A stretch of DNA of 64,000 bases from the NCBI RefSeq assembly GCF_018320785.1, contig NC_054881.1, positions 18,414,275-18,478,274 on the forward strand. Direction: 5' to 3'. Made by a program: the position numbers and the translations under genes. The first letter of the stretch is position 1. Each line of letters starts with the position of its first letter. Source of the stretch: Cheilinus undulatus. Lineage: Eukaryota; Chordata; Actinopteri; Labriformes; Labridae. Below, piece after piece: positions 24,330 through 37,000 of the stretch. Below the pieces are notes generated by a model. That model ran no database searches. It was given only the letters and a program-made list of their open reading frames with translations, and was not told the origin of the DNA.

Positions 24330-25109
24330 GTAAACTCAATTCTTTACCTCTTTTTTAACCTTAAAACAGTTTACGTAGGCGTTAGGAAGCTTTGAGCTTT
24401 ATAGATAACACTTTTCCATGAAATGTTGCTCAATCTCAGAGATCACAACGGAGACAAACAGGCATGTACCTAAACTGTGGAGAGCTGACCAAAGAGCTAA
24501 TGCTGTGAAACTGGCATAAACTAAATTAAAATAACTACAATTTTCTATCATAGGCTTCATTATAAAAGTAGGTTGTCAAGGTGTAAATACAAAATATGTT
24601 TTGTATGTAATATGTTTTGTAACCAGTACAGGTCGGTGCCTGATGACTGGGAAGTTCAGGTTTGAGGAACTTTAGTTACTCTACTTGTTCAATTTAAAAA
24701 GAAATAAGCCTACTGTCTTTTTAAAGAGATATAGATATGTAGAACTACATAATAGTAAATTAACGGATTTGCTCGTTGAACTAACCTAAACCCTGTGTGT
24801 GGTATTTTTATAAAATAAACCTCAAGCTCCAGCCTCTTGATTCTGAGGATTTCAAGGGTTCCTCCTAATTACTTCGACCAGTGGTTCTAAACTGGTGGTT
24901 CAGGACCCAAAAGTGGGTCACTGTTTTCAGAGGGTTGCAAATGTGTGTCAGGAACAGAAAAGGTCAGCGATGTAAGGAACCCTTAAGTAGAAAAACCCAT
25001 TCTGTATAGATTTAGTTGAACCTTGTAATAACCGCTTTCTCAAAATGTGTACCTATTTATCTCATTATCTGTAGAAAACAAGGCAGATTTTTCCATGATC
25101 ATGTGTTAA

Positions 25110-26605
25110 TTATTGACAATGAGTCAGTATGTGGGTTTCACTTTCTGAAGTGAGTGACAAAAAATATTGAACTTTTTCATGATACTCTTATTTTTTGAGA
25201 TGTACCTGTATATAGACTCATTACACATTATGGCTTACTGAAAATCAAAACCCAAAATTCTCAGAACATAAGAATACTGTGAAAAAGTTCAATACTGGAA
25301 AGTTATGGTGTCACACCCTAACCAGCTAATTAACTGAAAACACCTGCAAAGGTCTCCTGAGCCTTTAAATGATCTCTCAGTCTGGGTCAGTAGGCTACAC
25401 AATCATGGGGAAGACTGCAGACTTGACAGATGTCCAGAAGACAGTCATTGACACCCTCCACAAGGAGGGTAAGCCTCAAAAAGTCAACGCTTAAGAAGCT
25501 AGTTGTTCACAGAGTGCTGTATCCAAGCATATTCATAGAAAGCTGAGTGGAAGGAAAAAGTGTGGTAGGAACAGGTGCACCAGCATAAGGGAGAACTGCA
25601 GCCTTGAGAGGATTGTCAAGCAAATTCCATGAAAGAATTTGGGGGAGCTTCACAAGGAGTGGACTGAGGCTGGAGTCAGCACATCAAGAGCCACTACGCA
25701 CAGACGAATCCTAGACATGGGCTACAAATGTGGCATTTCTAGTGTCAAGCCACTCCTGAACCAGAGACAACGTCAGAGGCGTCTTACCTGGGTTGTGGAG
25801 AAAAAGAACTGGAAATCAAGGTCCCAGAGTCTGGAGGGAGAGTGGAGAGGCACAGAATCCACATTACTTGAAGTCCAGTGTGAAGTTTCCACAGTCAGTG
25901 ATGATTTGGGCTGCCATGGCATCTCCCGGTGTTGGTCCACTGTGTTTTCTGAAGTCCACAGTCAATGCAGCCATCTACCAGGACATTTTAGAGCACCTCA
26001 TGCTTCCTTCTGCTGACAAGCTTTATGGAGATGCTGATTTCATTTTCCAGCAGGACTTGGCACCTGCCCACACCTGCCCCAAAGGTACTAAAAGCTGGTT
26101 CAATAACCATGGTGTTGATTAGCCAGCAAACTGGCCTGACCTGAACCCCATAGAGAATCTATGGGGTTATGTCAAGAGGAAGATGAGAGACACCAGACCC
26201 AACAATGCAGATGACCTGAAGGCTGCTATCAAAGCAACCTGGGCTTCCATTACACCTGAGCAGTGCCACAGGCTGATCGCCTCCAGGCCACGCTGCATTG
26301 ATGCAGTAATTCATGCAAAAGGAGGCCCAACCAAGTATTGAGTGCATAGACATGAACATACTGTAATTTTTTGTTTTTTATTGATCTCATGTAATACTCT
26401 AATTTTCTGAGACACTGAATTTTGGGTTTCCCTTATCTGTAAGCCATAATCATCAAAATTTCAAGAAATAGCCAAAAGCCTTGAAATATTTCACTCTATG
26501 CGTAATGAGTGTGTATAACATGTGGGTTTCACTTTCTGAATTGAGTTAAAAAAAATGTACTGAAATTTTTTATGATATTCTTATTTTTTGAGATGTACCT
26601 GTACA
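25110..26605 (+). mobile_element. Nearly full-length Tc1-like transposon with inverted ends
   Basis: Inverted terminal regions are visible: 'gactcattacacattatggc' near 25213 mirrors the text around 26435-26515. Between them lies a recognisable transposase, with FQQDLAPAHT followed by PDLNPIENLW and KRKMRDTRPNNADDLKAAI. At least one nonsense codon (TAG at 26119) and upstream frame breaks inactivate it. The best-preserved transposon in the window. Confidence 0.85.
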
Positions 26606-28684
26606 AAACTGTACAAAAACAGGGCATATTTATGACTCACCTGATAATTAATTGATATTTTTATTTAAATTGTCTTATTGATATCTAAGTTGAAGAAATC
26701 TACACTAGATTAACAGTTAAAGTGTAAAAAATTAAATTAAAGAAAATTCTTGGATGACACAGGGAGTTGCCAAGATGCTGTTACTCTGACAGAAATTGAC
26801 ATTTTTCTTCTTTTAACACTAAACTCAAAACAACTAAAAACTCTACAACTCAGTGACAGATTTCATACATGGAAACTGAAAAAGCTAAACATGTCATGTA
26901 AGAGCTTAAAAGGTTTTTTTTTTCCTGAGAGGGAATTCCCCTGGCTGCAGAGCTAAGCTACCTATTCTTCCTGTTTGCACAGTGTGGGACACATTTGTCC
27001 TCACGGCTGAAAATAAAATGTTCCTTTAAAGTTTTACAAAACATCACGATTCACGTTACACAGACAAATAACACATTACGGAATCATGACGGCGTAAGCA
27101 GATACTTACTGCATTGTAACCTCACACCTAGGACACGCCTTGAAGGGTTTACTGTGATTTAAACTAGTCATGGGCTAATTACAGCAGTTTTTCACCTTAT
27201 ATGCATATATAATGGGAATGCTCCATTACTGTAGTTTTTAGAACCTGCATCATCACAGTCCCTGGCTAAAACAGAAAACAAGCCAAGACCAGCCCATGGG
27301 ATTATTGTTCTCACAACAACATCTCCCTTATTCCTCTTTTTCTGTGACATTTGAGATATTTCTGCAGGTATTTATCAAGAAATAGGGACAAATGCAGTGA
27401 AAAAGTTAACTGTTTTGTGACCTTGAAAATGTTTCAGAGCTCAAATCTGCTCATCCAAACAGACTTGGTGCCATCTGCAGCCAGTTTAGACTATTATTCT
27501 GTCTTATCAGCATGAGAATCCCCTCAGAACTTGTTTCTGTTTAGCTCTGTTTAGACCAAAAATTAAATCAAAAGGATATAAAGTAATACATCTTTGACTA
27601 CAGCACAGCTTATGTTTGTAAAGTAAACTTTATTACTCTGACTTTTAAGAATTGAGCCTCCAAGTAGCCAAGTATGAGCAGTAAAGGTTATGTAAAAGTT
27701 ATTATTTTCAGCTTGTTATAAGTGTTGAGATACCTAACATGAAGTCTGAAACATGCCTAACTAGTCAAGACATTTTTTTAAGTTAAATAGAGGGATCCTA
27801 TCATGATCTATCAGCCAGTGTTTTAGTAGTAAATCACTGTCTTCAGTTTGTACTGATAGGTTCATATGTTAGGACTGCATTTAGAAAATTTAGATACACC
27901 TGACAAAGTGTTAATGTGACAAAAAGGAAAAACAAATTTCCAATTTCATGATGAAACTCAAATGCCTGGAGAACAATGTAAATTTACAAGAATGAATCAA
28001 AAAAAGAAGAAAATCATAGTCTTATCAGATTAAAATCCTAATTTATAACTGATCTTCTAAATTATAACCTGATTCTCAAAGATGGGACTTTTGTTGTGAA
28101 TGAAGTGTCATATACTGAATGATGAGTTCTAAAGTTTGAGGTAAATCAGTTCTGAAAAGAATAGCATCAAATATGAATTAATATTTACATGTCTTATTGG
28201 CCCCCAAGGCCATTGTGTGTTTTTCCAAAATTTTAAGGAGAAATTAACTGATACTAGGATCAAGGACTTCTGTTGTCTAGTATTGATGTTGTTTGACTTT
28301 TACTCTTATCTTATTTAAGTCTAAAATTCTGGTATTTTGGCAATTAAATGTGAATTTTCAGGCAAAACAAACCAGTGTTTGAAAATTTGGCCTGATGACC
28401 ATGTTCATTAATTTTTTTCAGTGTTTTCTTGCTGACGGATGAGTATAGTTACCTTGAATGTTCTTTCTTTAAAGATAATATTTTGGACTTTTTGCATTTA
28501 TTCAGTAAGGAATCAATCCCACAACCAGTGCATTGAGAACTTCAGACTAGGTATATGGGCACATGCTTATTAACTGAGCTGAACCCTTTACATAAATCGT
28601 CTGGTAAGTTCCTGCAGTCTTCATTCGACATGTGATGTTGCTATGACATGTCTCATCAGCTGATCTTATGCAGGTTTTGCTGCC

Positions 28685-29695
28685 CTGTCTTGATAGCATA
28701 AAGATTTACCCCCTTCAAATCAGATGCACCATTGGCTGCAATCACAGCACTGAGTCTGCGTGGATAGGTCTCAGTCAGGCTTGCATCTTGGAGCCTCTGC
28801 ATTTTTTCTCTATTCTTCTTTGCAAAACTGCTCAAGCTCAGGTTGCAAGGGGATCAGTCAGAAGCTGCCTTTTCAAGTCCAGCCACAGATTCTCTATTGC
28901 AGTGAGGTTTGAGCTTTGACTCAGCCACTCCAGAACATTCACCGTATCGTCTTTAAACCATTTCTGTGTAGCTTTCCCTGCACGCTTCAGGTCATTGTCT
29001 TGCTGGAAAACAAATCTTCTCTCAAGCCAAAGTCCTGTTGCAGAACTAATAAGATCATCCCCCAGGATTTTCCTCTAGTTTAATGTGTTCATTTTACCCT
29101 CAACCTTTACGAGCCTTCCAGGGCCGGCTGCAGGAAAGCATCTCCACAGCATGATGCTGCCACCAGTGGGGATGGTGTGTTTCCTATAAAGCTTTGACTG
29201 GTGAAGACTGGGCAACAGTAATTAAGTCTCTCCCATCTCAGCTGCTGAAGCTTGTAACTCCTTCAGAGTAGTCATTTGTGTCTTGGTGGCCTCTCTCACT
29301 AGTCTCCTCCTTGCATGGTCACTCAGTTTGCAAGGATGTCCTGATTTGTGCCATATTCCTTCCATTTCCCGAGGATGGATTTAACTCCTGGGGATATTCA
29401 GTGCCTTGATTTTTATTTTTTGTATCCCCTGACCTATACTTTTCCATAATATTTTCTCTGAGTTGCTTGGAGTGTTTTTTTGTCTTCATGATATAATGGT
29501 AGCCATGAATACTTATTAACCAGTGACTGGACCTTCCAGATACAGGGGTCTTTATACTACAATCACTTGTGGCACATTCACTGAACTTAGATGATCCCCA
29601 TTTCACTTCCTGTGAGACTTCTACCACCAATTTTCTGGACATCTCTTGAATTAGGTCAGTCACTTTAAAGGGGATGAATCTTCATGCAATCACTT
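28685..29695 (-). mobile_element. Tc1-like remnant (lineage A), about 1 kb
   Basis: It runs on the minus strand from the C-terminal region (near 28700-29000) to the HTH start (near 29430-29660) and includes 'cacagcatgatgctgccacc' at 29144. Every frame contains stops. Confidence 0.85.
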
Positions 29696-31159
29696 ATTTT
29701 TTTTTAACAAATTTACTTAAAAATTAAATTTCTAGCTCATTTTTGCAAAGCTACAAAGATTTTTTTCTGTTGTTTTTCTGTGAAATCTGTGGTACCTGCC
29801 TCAACAACCAATTGTTCAGAAATTAAGGACAAGGACATTTGATACCTGCTGTACACTCTTCTTTTTACAAATTCCATCAGTGACTTAAATTTCTGGCCAT
29901 GAGGAAATCATAAAACCAGTAACTAGCCATGAGTTTCATGCATCAAACGAGCCTTTTTTAAATCTGTGATTGAGGCGCCTCTGGGTAGATGAGAACAATT
30001 TTGTGAGGCTCTTCTTCAAAGATGTTTGGAGTAAACCTCCTGAAGAATAACATCAAAATAGCCCAACTGTTATGCTTGATAAGGTAATTTTTTATGCTAG
30101 ATCCTGTTTGAATCCCCATATGAGGAAAAGCAAATCAGATCAAAATGAAGCCCTGAACGATGGATACATTTCACTTGTACTGTCAGGAACTCTGCCCTGC
30201 TAGCTGCAGATTGATGTCACGTTTGCAGCTAAACTGTTTACCGTTTTCAAACATGCCTCTCCAGGAAGACTAAACAGAGCAAATCCCGAGAAGAAATGAT
30301 GAATAAAACATGCACAGGTCCTGATCTGCACCTGCTGGTGCTCCCTGCTGTCCAGTCTACACAGTGCACTGTAAGTCATCATTTAGGTTCAATTTAGATG
30401 ATTAAATTAATTGGTTGTTTTGAAATACTTGGAAGAAAACACATAACAGGAGACAGTGTGTAAATGAAATAGAGTTAAAGCATTTTTAATATCATTTTTG
30501 TCTCTTAACAGTCTCTTTTAAATCCTAAGCAACATTTCATAAATTAAATGACTCCCACTTTGAATAGAATTGCACTGATTGTGAAAATTAGGGAAGATAC
30601 TGATGTTTAGAATGACAATTCAGCCTAATTATTTACACTCTCTCACATTTGACTTTGAAATCTTATAAGATATTTGCAAATACTGATGTAAAACTGATGC
30701 ATATGTGCATCTCTAGATTTACTACATCCAGGTAGCGTGGCAGTTAATATGGAAATGTTTATTATGGTGGGTAGATAAGATTAGTAATTAACGGTACAGT
30801 AGATAGAGTAATTGGTGCAAATATGCATATGAGGGGAGGCATTTTAACCGCAGTGATTTAAGTTACAGATAATTGATTAATCACTGCAAATGTGCATATG
30901 AGATGAGGCTTAAACCACAGGGAGCCTTAACTGATTTACTGTATCTCAGATAACATACAATACAGCAGCAGGAGACCATGACGGACATGTAACATTGAGC
31001 AGGGCTAAGGCACTTGTAACACTCTAACTCTGTGACTGTTGAGTGGTCATCAGAGTGACTCAGTGACTGTTGATGGGTCATCAGTTTAACTCTTCAGTGG
31101 CCATTTAAGTAACTCTGTGACATTTCTGCATTCACTGTGACAGTCTAGGGGGAGAAATT

Positions 31160-31752
31160 GTGGGTTTCCATTACATTTTTTGCAAAATAAAAGCAATATT
31201 TCTTAAATTTCGACTAGGTACAATTGTGCTTTGAATACGTTTCCATTGAAGGGAGTTTTGGGCATGAGCCTTGCAATTCTCGTAAAATCTCATCCCATGA
31301 GACTCTACTGCAAGGAAGCTGGATGTTCAAAACCTGTTTCGTGTTGGTACGGTTATGATTACATCTACAGCGGTTGCCTTGATAATTTTGAACAAAAGAC
31401 AAAGGCACAGATGATAGTTCAAAGCCTAAGTCTGTATGTATGGCAAAAGCCACGTATAAGGGTGTAAGTATGATGTTAAGAAAAGTCCACATACCACACC
31501 ATGTTGTTTCGGAGTGAACTGGTCATGTGACACCATACATTATGTCCTGTGACTTGTAAATGCGTAAAAAGTGTTTCCATTGCACTTTTGCGATATATTT
31601 CTATATTAAAATGTCTGAAAAACCTCCTCATGAGAGCGTAAAAACTTTTTAGCAATATTTGAGAGGTTTTCCAAAATTCAGGTGTTTCCATTACCAGGTT
31701 TTTATGGCGCTATTTAGATTTTGCGCATTTCTAAGGGTAATGGAAATGCAGC
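31160..31752. mobile_element. MITE with 'ggtttccattac' inverted ends
   Basis: It begins 'gtgggtttccattac' (31160) and ends 'ggtaatggaaatgca' (31738-31752), which are inverted copies of each other. A second internal 'gtttccattg' and 'gtgtttccattacc' suggest further inverted sub-repeats. Superfamily uncertain (possibly PIF/Harbinger). Confidence 0.55.
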
Positions 31753-32605
31753 TACTGTTGGGTTGTTTTTGCCTGCAGTGCTGTAATGCCTACCAGAAGA
31801 GAGAAGTTTAAACAGTTAAATTAATCCCCCATTGTTCAATGCAACTTTTTGATAAATAAAGTTAATGAAACTGAAAAGTTTACTGCTTGTATCACTTTTT
31901 TCCAGTGCCTTTGGGATGTTCATAGGGCAGGAGAAACATCACAGAGGCATAAATGTTGCTTTGAAATAGCAGCCTGAATGAACTTTTAAGTTTTGCTAAT
32001 TTTGGCTAACCCCTTTGGACGAAGAGGTCCTTTTTATATCTTAGTCAATTTTGTTCGGAACGTGTCAGTAGTGCTTTTTTTAACATTAAAAAAATGTCAT
32101 TCTGCTTTGTTTAACACTCAAATTTATCACTCTTTGAAAACCTTCATTGTCTAATTTGCTTCATTCAGCTTGTTTCATAGCTAGTTAAAAAAAAACATAG
32201 CATTTGACTTCAAAAGTGTCAGTGTAACAGTGTTTAATTGTTGGTTTAAGTGTGAAATAGAAATTGTGAATGGAATAAAAGCTTAAGTTTGAATTGAAAG
32301 TGTTGCCTGAGGCTAAAAGAACTCTTTCGGTGGAAGCTCTGAGTAAAGTTACTGTCTTATATTTGTTTAGGTGCAGCTGCTTAAAGACATAATTGTAGTG
32401 CAAACAACAGAGCGGCTAAAATGTTAGTTTTAGGATCAGTAATAAATGAAGCTGGAAGTGCTTAAAGGATGCAGTGAAAGTTTGAAAACTGAGCAGATTG
32501 TGAGAAAAAGTTCCACTCATTCAAATGTTTAAAGCTCAGACCAGGTGAATCAGTGACCTCTTTAATTCCTCCCTTCAAACAACATTTTTACACGCTATCA
32601 GAAAA

Positions 32606-32953
32606 GTGATGAATATACTGGCGAACATGCTAAACCAGTTTCTAAACAGAGATTGCATTAGTTGTGCACTAGTCATGCACTTTTACAAACCAGTTGTAAG
32701 ATATATTCAGCCTTCAAATAGAAGCCGTGAAATCATGAAGTCATGTGTGAAGTACAGAAAAAGCTTTGCATTAAAGTGCAAACTGCTTGCCATTCGGCAG
32801 CATCAACATGGATGCTTGAAGATTGCATTTTCTCCTCCTGGCTTTGTGTATAGAAATGATAATTCTGAACTTAACAAAGGATACTTGTGTGCCCAACTAA
32901 AGGCTCTCATTGAAGAGAGCCCTAAGGCTACATACATGCATGCCAGGAAGTGA
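32606..32953 (+). other. Unassigned 115-codon reading frame
   Basis: An ATG-started frame of 115 codons has balanced composition and ends AQLKALIEESPKATYMHARK before TGA. I recognise no domain. It sits in the inferred ghr intron 1, has no obvious promoter or splice sites, and may be a transposon-derived fragment or chance. Confidence 0.2.
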
Positions 32954-33229
32954 CAATGCTTATGCCATCAACCCTAGCAAGATTTATAGTTGCCAGCACA
33001 AGAAGAAAACAGATGTCAATGAAACAGATGATAAAAGAACTGCAAATACAGTATAACACAAGAAAAAATACATGTCACAACTTGTGAACTTGAAGCTTTT
33101 AGAAAATTGTACATAATGTTTTGGATACTATAAGAGGGAGGTTTAATGTGGTCTCTTCTTGTGGACATAAGCACAACCCCATTTGAAGGCACCATTAGAT
33201 ATCATTTGTAATAGCTTTTTGTAATTTTC

Positions 33230-33560
33230 TCAAATCCGTTCACTGCAATTTCACAGCTAGAGTTCTACATCAGACGAGTGGAACAACATTCCTCTCCTAA
33301 AACACGAGCAATTGGTGTCCTCGCTTCCCAGATGTTTACAGACTTGTTAAGTTTCCTGTCCTTACTTTTTTGAGATGTGTTGCTGCCATCAAATTCAAAA
33401 TAAGCTAGTATTTTTCATGAAATGGTAAAATGTCTCAGTTTCAACATCTGATATATTGTTCTCCTGTAACCCAAATATGGGTTTATGAGTTTTGCAAATC
33501 ATTGCATTCTGTTTTTATTTACATTTTACACAACGACCTAACTTTTTTGGATTTGGACTT
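33230..33560 (+). mobile_element. Tc1/mariner-superfamily right-end fragment
   Basis: It shares the block 'gagatgtgttgctgccatca' and the terminus 'acgacctaacttttttggat' with the copies at 18890-19562 and 40840-41112. Just upstream of the ghr signal-peptide exon. Confidence 0.65.
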
Positions 33561-34024
33561 GGACTCAGATTTTGAAAGTTGCTCTATAAACATGGATTAT
33601 AATCTGTTGTGTCTTTATATGTGGTTGAATCCTGCATTAGTTTTGCAAACGTTCAAATTATAGGTTTAGAGGGCAAAGAGGCATTCTGGGTTTTTGTCCT
33701 CAGGAGTTCAAAGGGTTCCAAGTATTTGGTGACATATTTGCTCAGTGAGGTCAGAGCAGCTGGATGTTTTATGGAAGAGCCTGATAAGGTCTGATGTGTA
33801 CATTGGAACATTAAGATATTTGAAGAGTGTCTTTATTTTTCCAGGACTCTAAATATTTTTTTATAGTTGACCCAAATCTCTCATAATTTTAAGACAGTTA
33901 AGGAGTGTCCCTGGTTGATGGATGGTGGTGGTGGGCTGGGTCTTTATGTGGAGTGGAGTTCAGCCTGGGTGGACCGCAGAGAGAAACTGACATTTGCCAC
34001 ATGTTTCCTCGACAGCTCAACACC

Positions 34025-37000
34025 ATGGCTGCCGCTCTCCCTGCGCTCCTGTTTTTCCTTCACATCTCCTCCTCTTCAGCCCTGAACTCATCCTCGCAGG
34101 AAGGTATGTTTGGAAAGTTAGATATTTTACAACCATTGCTGTGAATTTAATTGCATTACATTGAAAAAATGTATTTTTCAAACTTTTGTTTACACATTGT
34201 GTCATATATCTTTGACATCTCTGCGTGACATGTTTTCTGCTAATTTTGAAACTCCAAGTTTTCAACGATTGCTTGCAATCGATAATTGCTCAATGCTAGG
34301 TTTGGAGAGAAACGTTTGAAGATAAATCTGCTCCTAATTGGCCACAAAACATTTGGAGGCCAGAAGACATTTATAGTTGTTCCCGAGCTTCTTTGGCGTT
34401 CAAATGAATATCAAGTGTTTTGCACAGCAGCCAAAGTTCTCCTCAGAGCGCTGCATGGAACAACCAGTGGATTTCTAGTGAAGTGGCTTCCCAGGAATTC
34501 TGGAGAGCAGAGAGTACTCCACAGCTGAACAATGGGAAGCTGTTTAGAGTGTAGAGGCCCCGCTTTCAACTAAACAGCCCCTCAGAGGTAGTGGAAAGGC
34601 TGTGTATTTGCATACACGAGATATATTTTGTCCACAGATGTAAACAAGGTTTCAACCCACTATTAAATCCACGTAAGGACATCCTGTGCTTTTGTGCTGT
34701 TACGTAATGCTGTGGGTAATTTAACAGAGACGTGGAAGGAGGACGTGTTCCCCTCTACTCCTGCTCTGCAGCTCTTCATTTTCATTCTGCTTTAGATTTA
34801 TGTTTCTATTTGGCATTGAGCAAGACTGCTGTTTACAGGCATGCGTTTCACTTTGAGTGAACTGCCTGTGTGTGCAAATAACCAGCAGCCAAATTCAGAT
34901 CAATAAGATTTTTTTTCAATGCAACTTAAAAACAAGTTTGCCAGCTTATAACAGCCTTTAGATTTTTGATTCAGTCTTGGATTACTCGCTCACTCAACAA
35001 AATTTGAGTAGTGTTGTGGTAAATGGCTGCACTTAATCAAGGCATTAGAGCATAAAAAAGACACTGGAGATTATAAAATTACCTAAAGGAAATATTTAAA
35101 TTCAGACATGGGTAAACAGCTAGAATCAGAGCTTAAGACAGTTTAGCCACACTGCAAAAACTTGAGTCTAAGCAAACACGTTTTTCCAATTTTTTTTGTC
35201 AACATTACCTACTCTATCAAATCCTGATAAAGCAAAAATGCCTAGGTAATAGTAGAAAAAAAGGTGTGCATATTGAATAAAAAAAGTTTACTGGAGCATA
35301 TATAATGCATAAAGATGATTTCTTTCTACAAAGTTTAACAGGAAAAAAAAATCAAAACCCCAAAACAATTATTTTCATATTTTCACACTTGTTTCAGATC
35401 ATCAAACCAATTTTAATATTAGACGACAATAACTTGAGTTAATCCCAAAAGCAGTTTTTTAATGATAATTTCACCTATTAAGAGAAAAACTTACCTGGCC
35501 CTATGTAAAAAGGTTATTGCCTCCTCCTTGTTAAATCAGGAATTAACTGTGATAAACCCCTTTTTTTGGAAAGCTGAGTTCAGTTTTCCTAGCCACAACC
35601 ATGCCTGATTACTGCCAGACCTGTTGAATCAAGAAATTCCTTCAAAAATAGACGTAAGGTTCTCAAAAAGAAACACATCATGCTGCCATCTAAAGTTCAA
35701 GAACAGATAAGAAACAAAGTCATTGACATCTATCACCCCGAATTTCCATATACAGCGGAAGTGGCTCAGGTTTGCTCCGACCGAAAGGCGAGCGACCTCG
35801 CCCACTGGAAGCGAGTCTAGAGCGCAGCACCGCAGCACGCAGCCTGATCATCAGGAAGAGATCACGGGAGAACTGCGAGTTCACGCCGGAGTAGCATGTC
35901 AACAGCAGACTATTTTAACTTTTGGGGTTCATTTATCATCCTTTCCAGTATAAGTCCATGATATTATTGCTTCCTCCATTGAGTGAGTATATTAGGAAGT
36001 TAAAAGGTTAATGTTTGCTTAAAGGATCAGTGATTTTATGTGAAATTCTTTGGCTAAATATCCCCAAAAGTTAACTTTTCCTCGTCAATGGTGCCATTGT
36101 AGCTCTGTGACCCACTGACCTCTCGTGACCCTTTGCTCTCACTGCAGGATGGGACGCAATGTTGATGTAGCGATGATTTACGATCACGAGTTCGTGCATT
36201 AGGCCATCTGCGCGCCCTGGAGAGCAACTTTTAGGACGCATTCACACTAGGCAGTCCGCACCGTGCCTTAATCCAGCGTCCGGTATGTGACTGAGCCAAC
36301 AAACATATCCCTTTATCTACTATATTTCTGTGGTTGATATCCTCATGATAAACAAGCAAATCACGGTGCTTAAAGTGAGGATTCGGTACGAGAGAGAGAG
36401 GGAGGGGAGTGAACGAGCCATGCTTGTTTTGTTGATTCAGTTAGCTGCTACCGATGTCACGTGCATGCAATGCTATGTTCGCATTCGGCATGGAAAATTG
36501 ACTACTCTTCCACTCTCTTGCAGTCACAAGGATGTGTTTAGGTACCGACACATGGTACCCTTTGATTTTAAATGAATCGGTACTCTGGAGTACCGTCAGA
36601 ATTCGGTTGGTACCGAACTGGACTTAATCTGATTGAGATGGTAAGGCGTGACCTTAAACAGGTCGTTCATGCTCTACAAACCTCCAATAAGGCTGAATTA
36701 CAGGAAAAGCATTAATAAAGTATTCCCATTAAAGCTCTGTGTACATGCTAATAGATGGTGCAACAAAAAAAACACTGATTAAGAGCAAGAGGTGGGATAA
36801 CCAAATAACCGATAATAATGTTTACTTGATAATTACAGGATTCGCTGAAGGTACGAGGGAGTTCTTTAAAGGCCATTAATGCTAACTACGCTTTCCTGCT
36901 TCCTTTGAAATTACAGCTAAGAGGAAATGCCTCGGAGCTAATCAAAACAGATTGAGCAAGGATGCTTTGTTTCACCCTGAAATAGCCTGTGTAGGCAGCA

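Larger units (their letters stand above)
24330..33844 (+). other. Inferred ghr intron 1
   Basis: If the first exon at about 24 kb is right, this 9.5 kb is intron. It holds two large Tc1 elements (25.1-26.6 and 28.7-29.7 kb), a MITE (31.2-31.75 kb) and a further remnant near 33.3 kb. A strong acceptor (ctttatttttccag) ends at 33844. Stretches at 26.6-28.6 and 29.7-31.1 kb show nothing recognisable. Confidence 0.4.
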
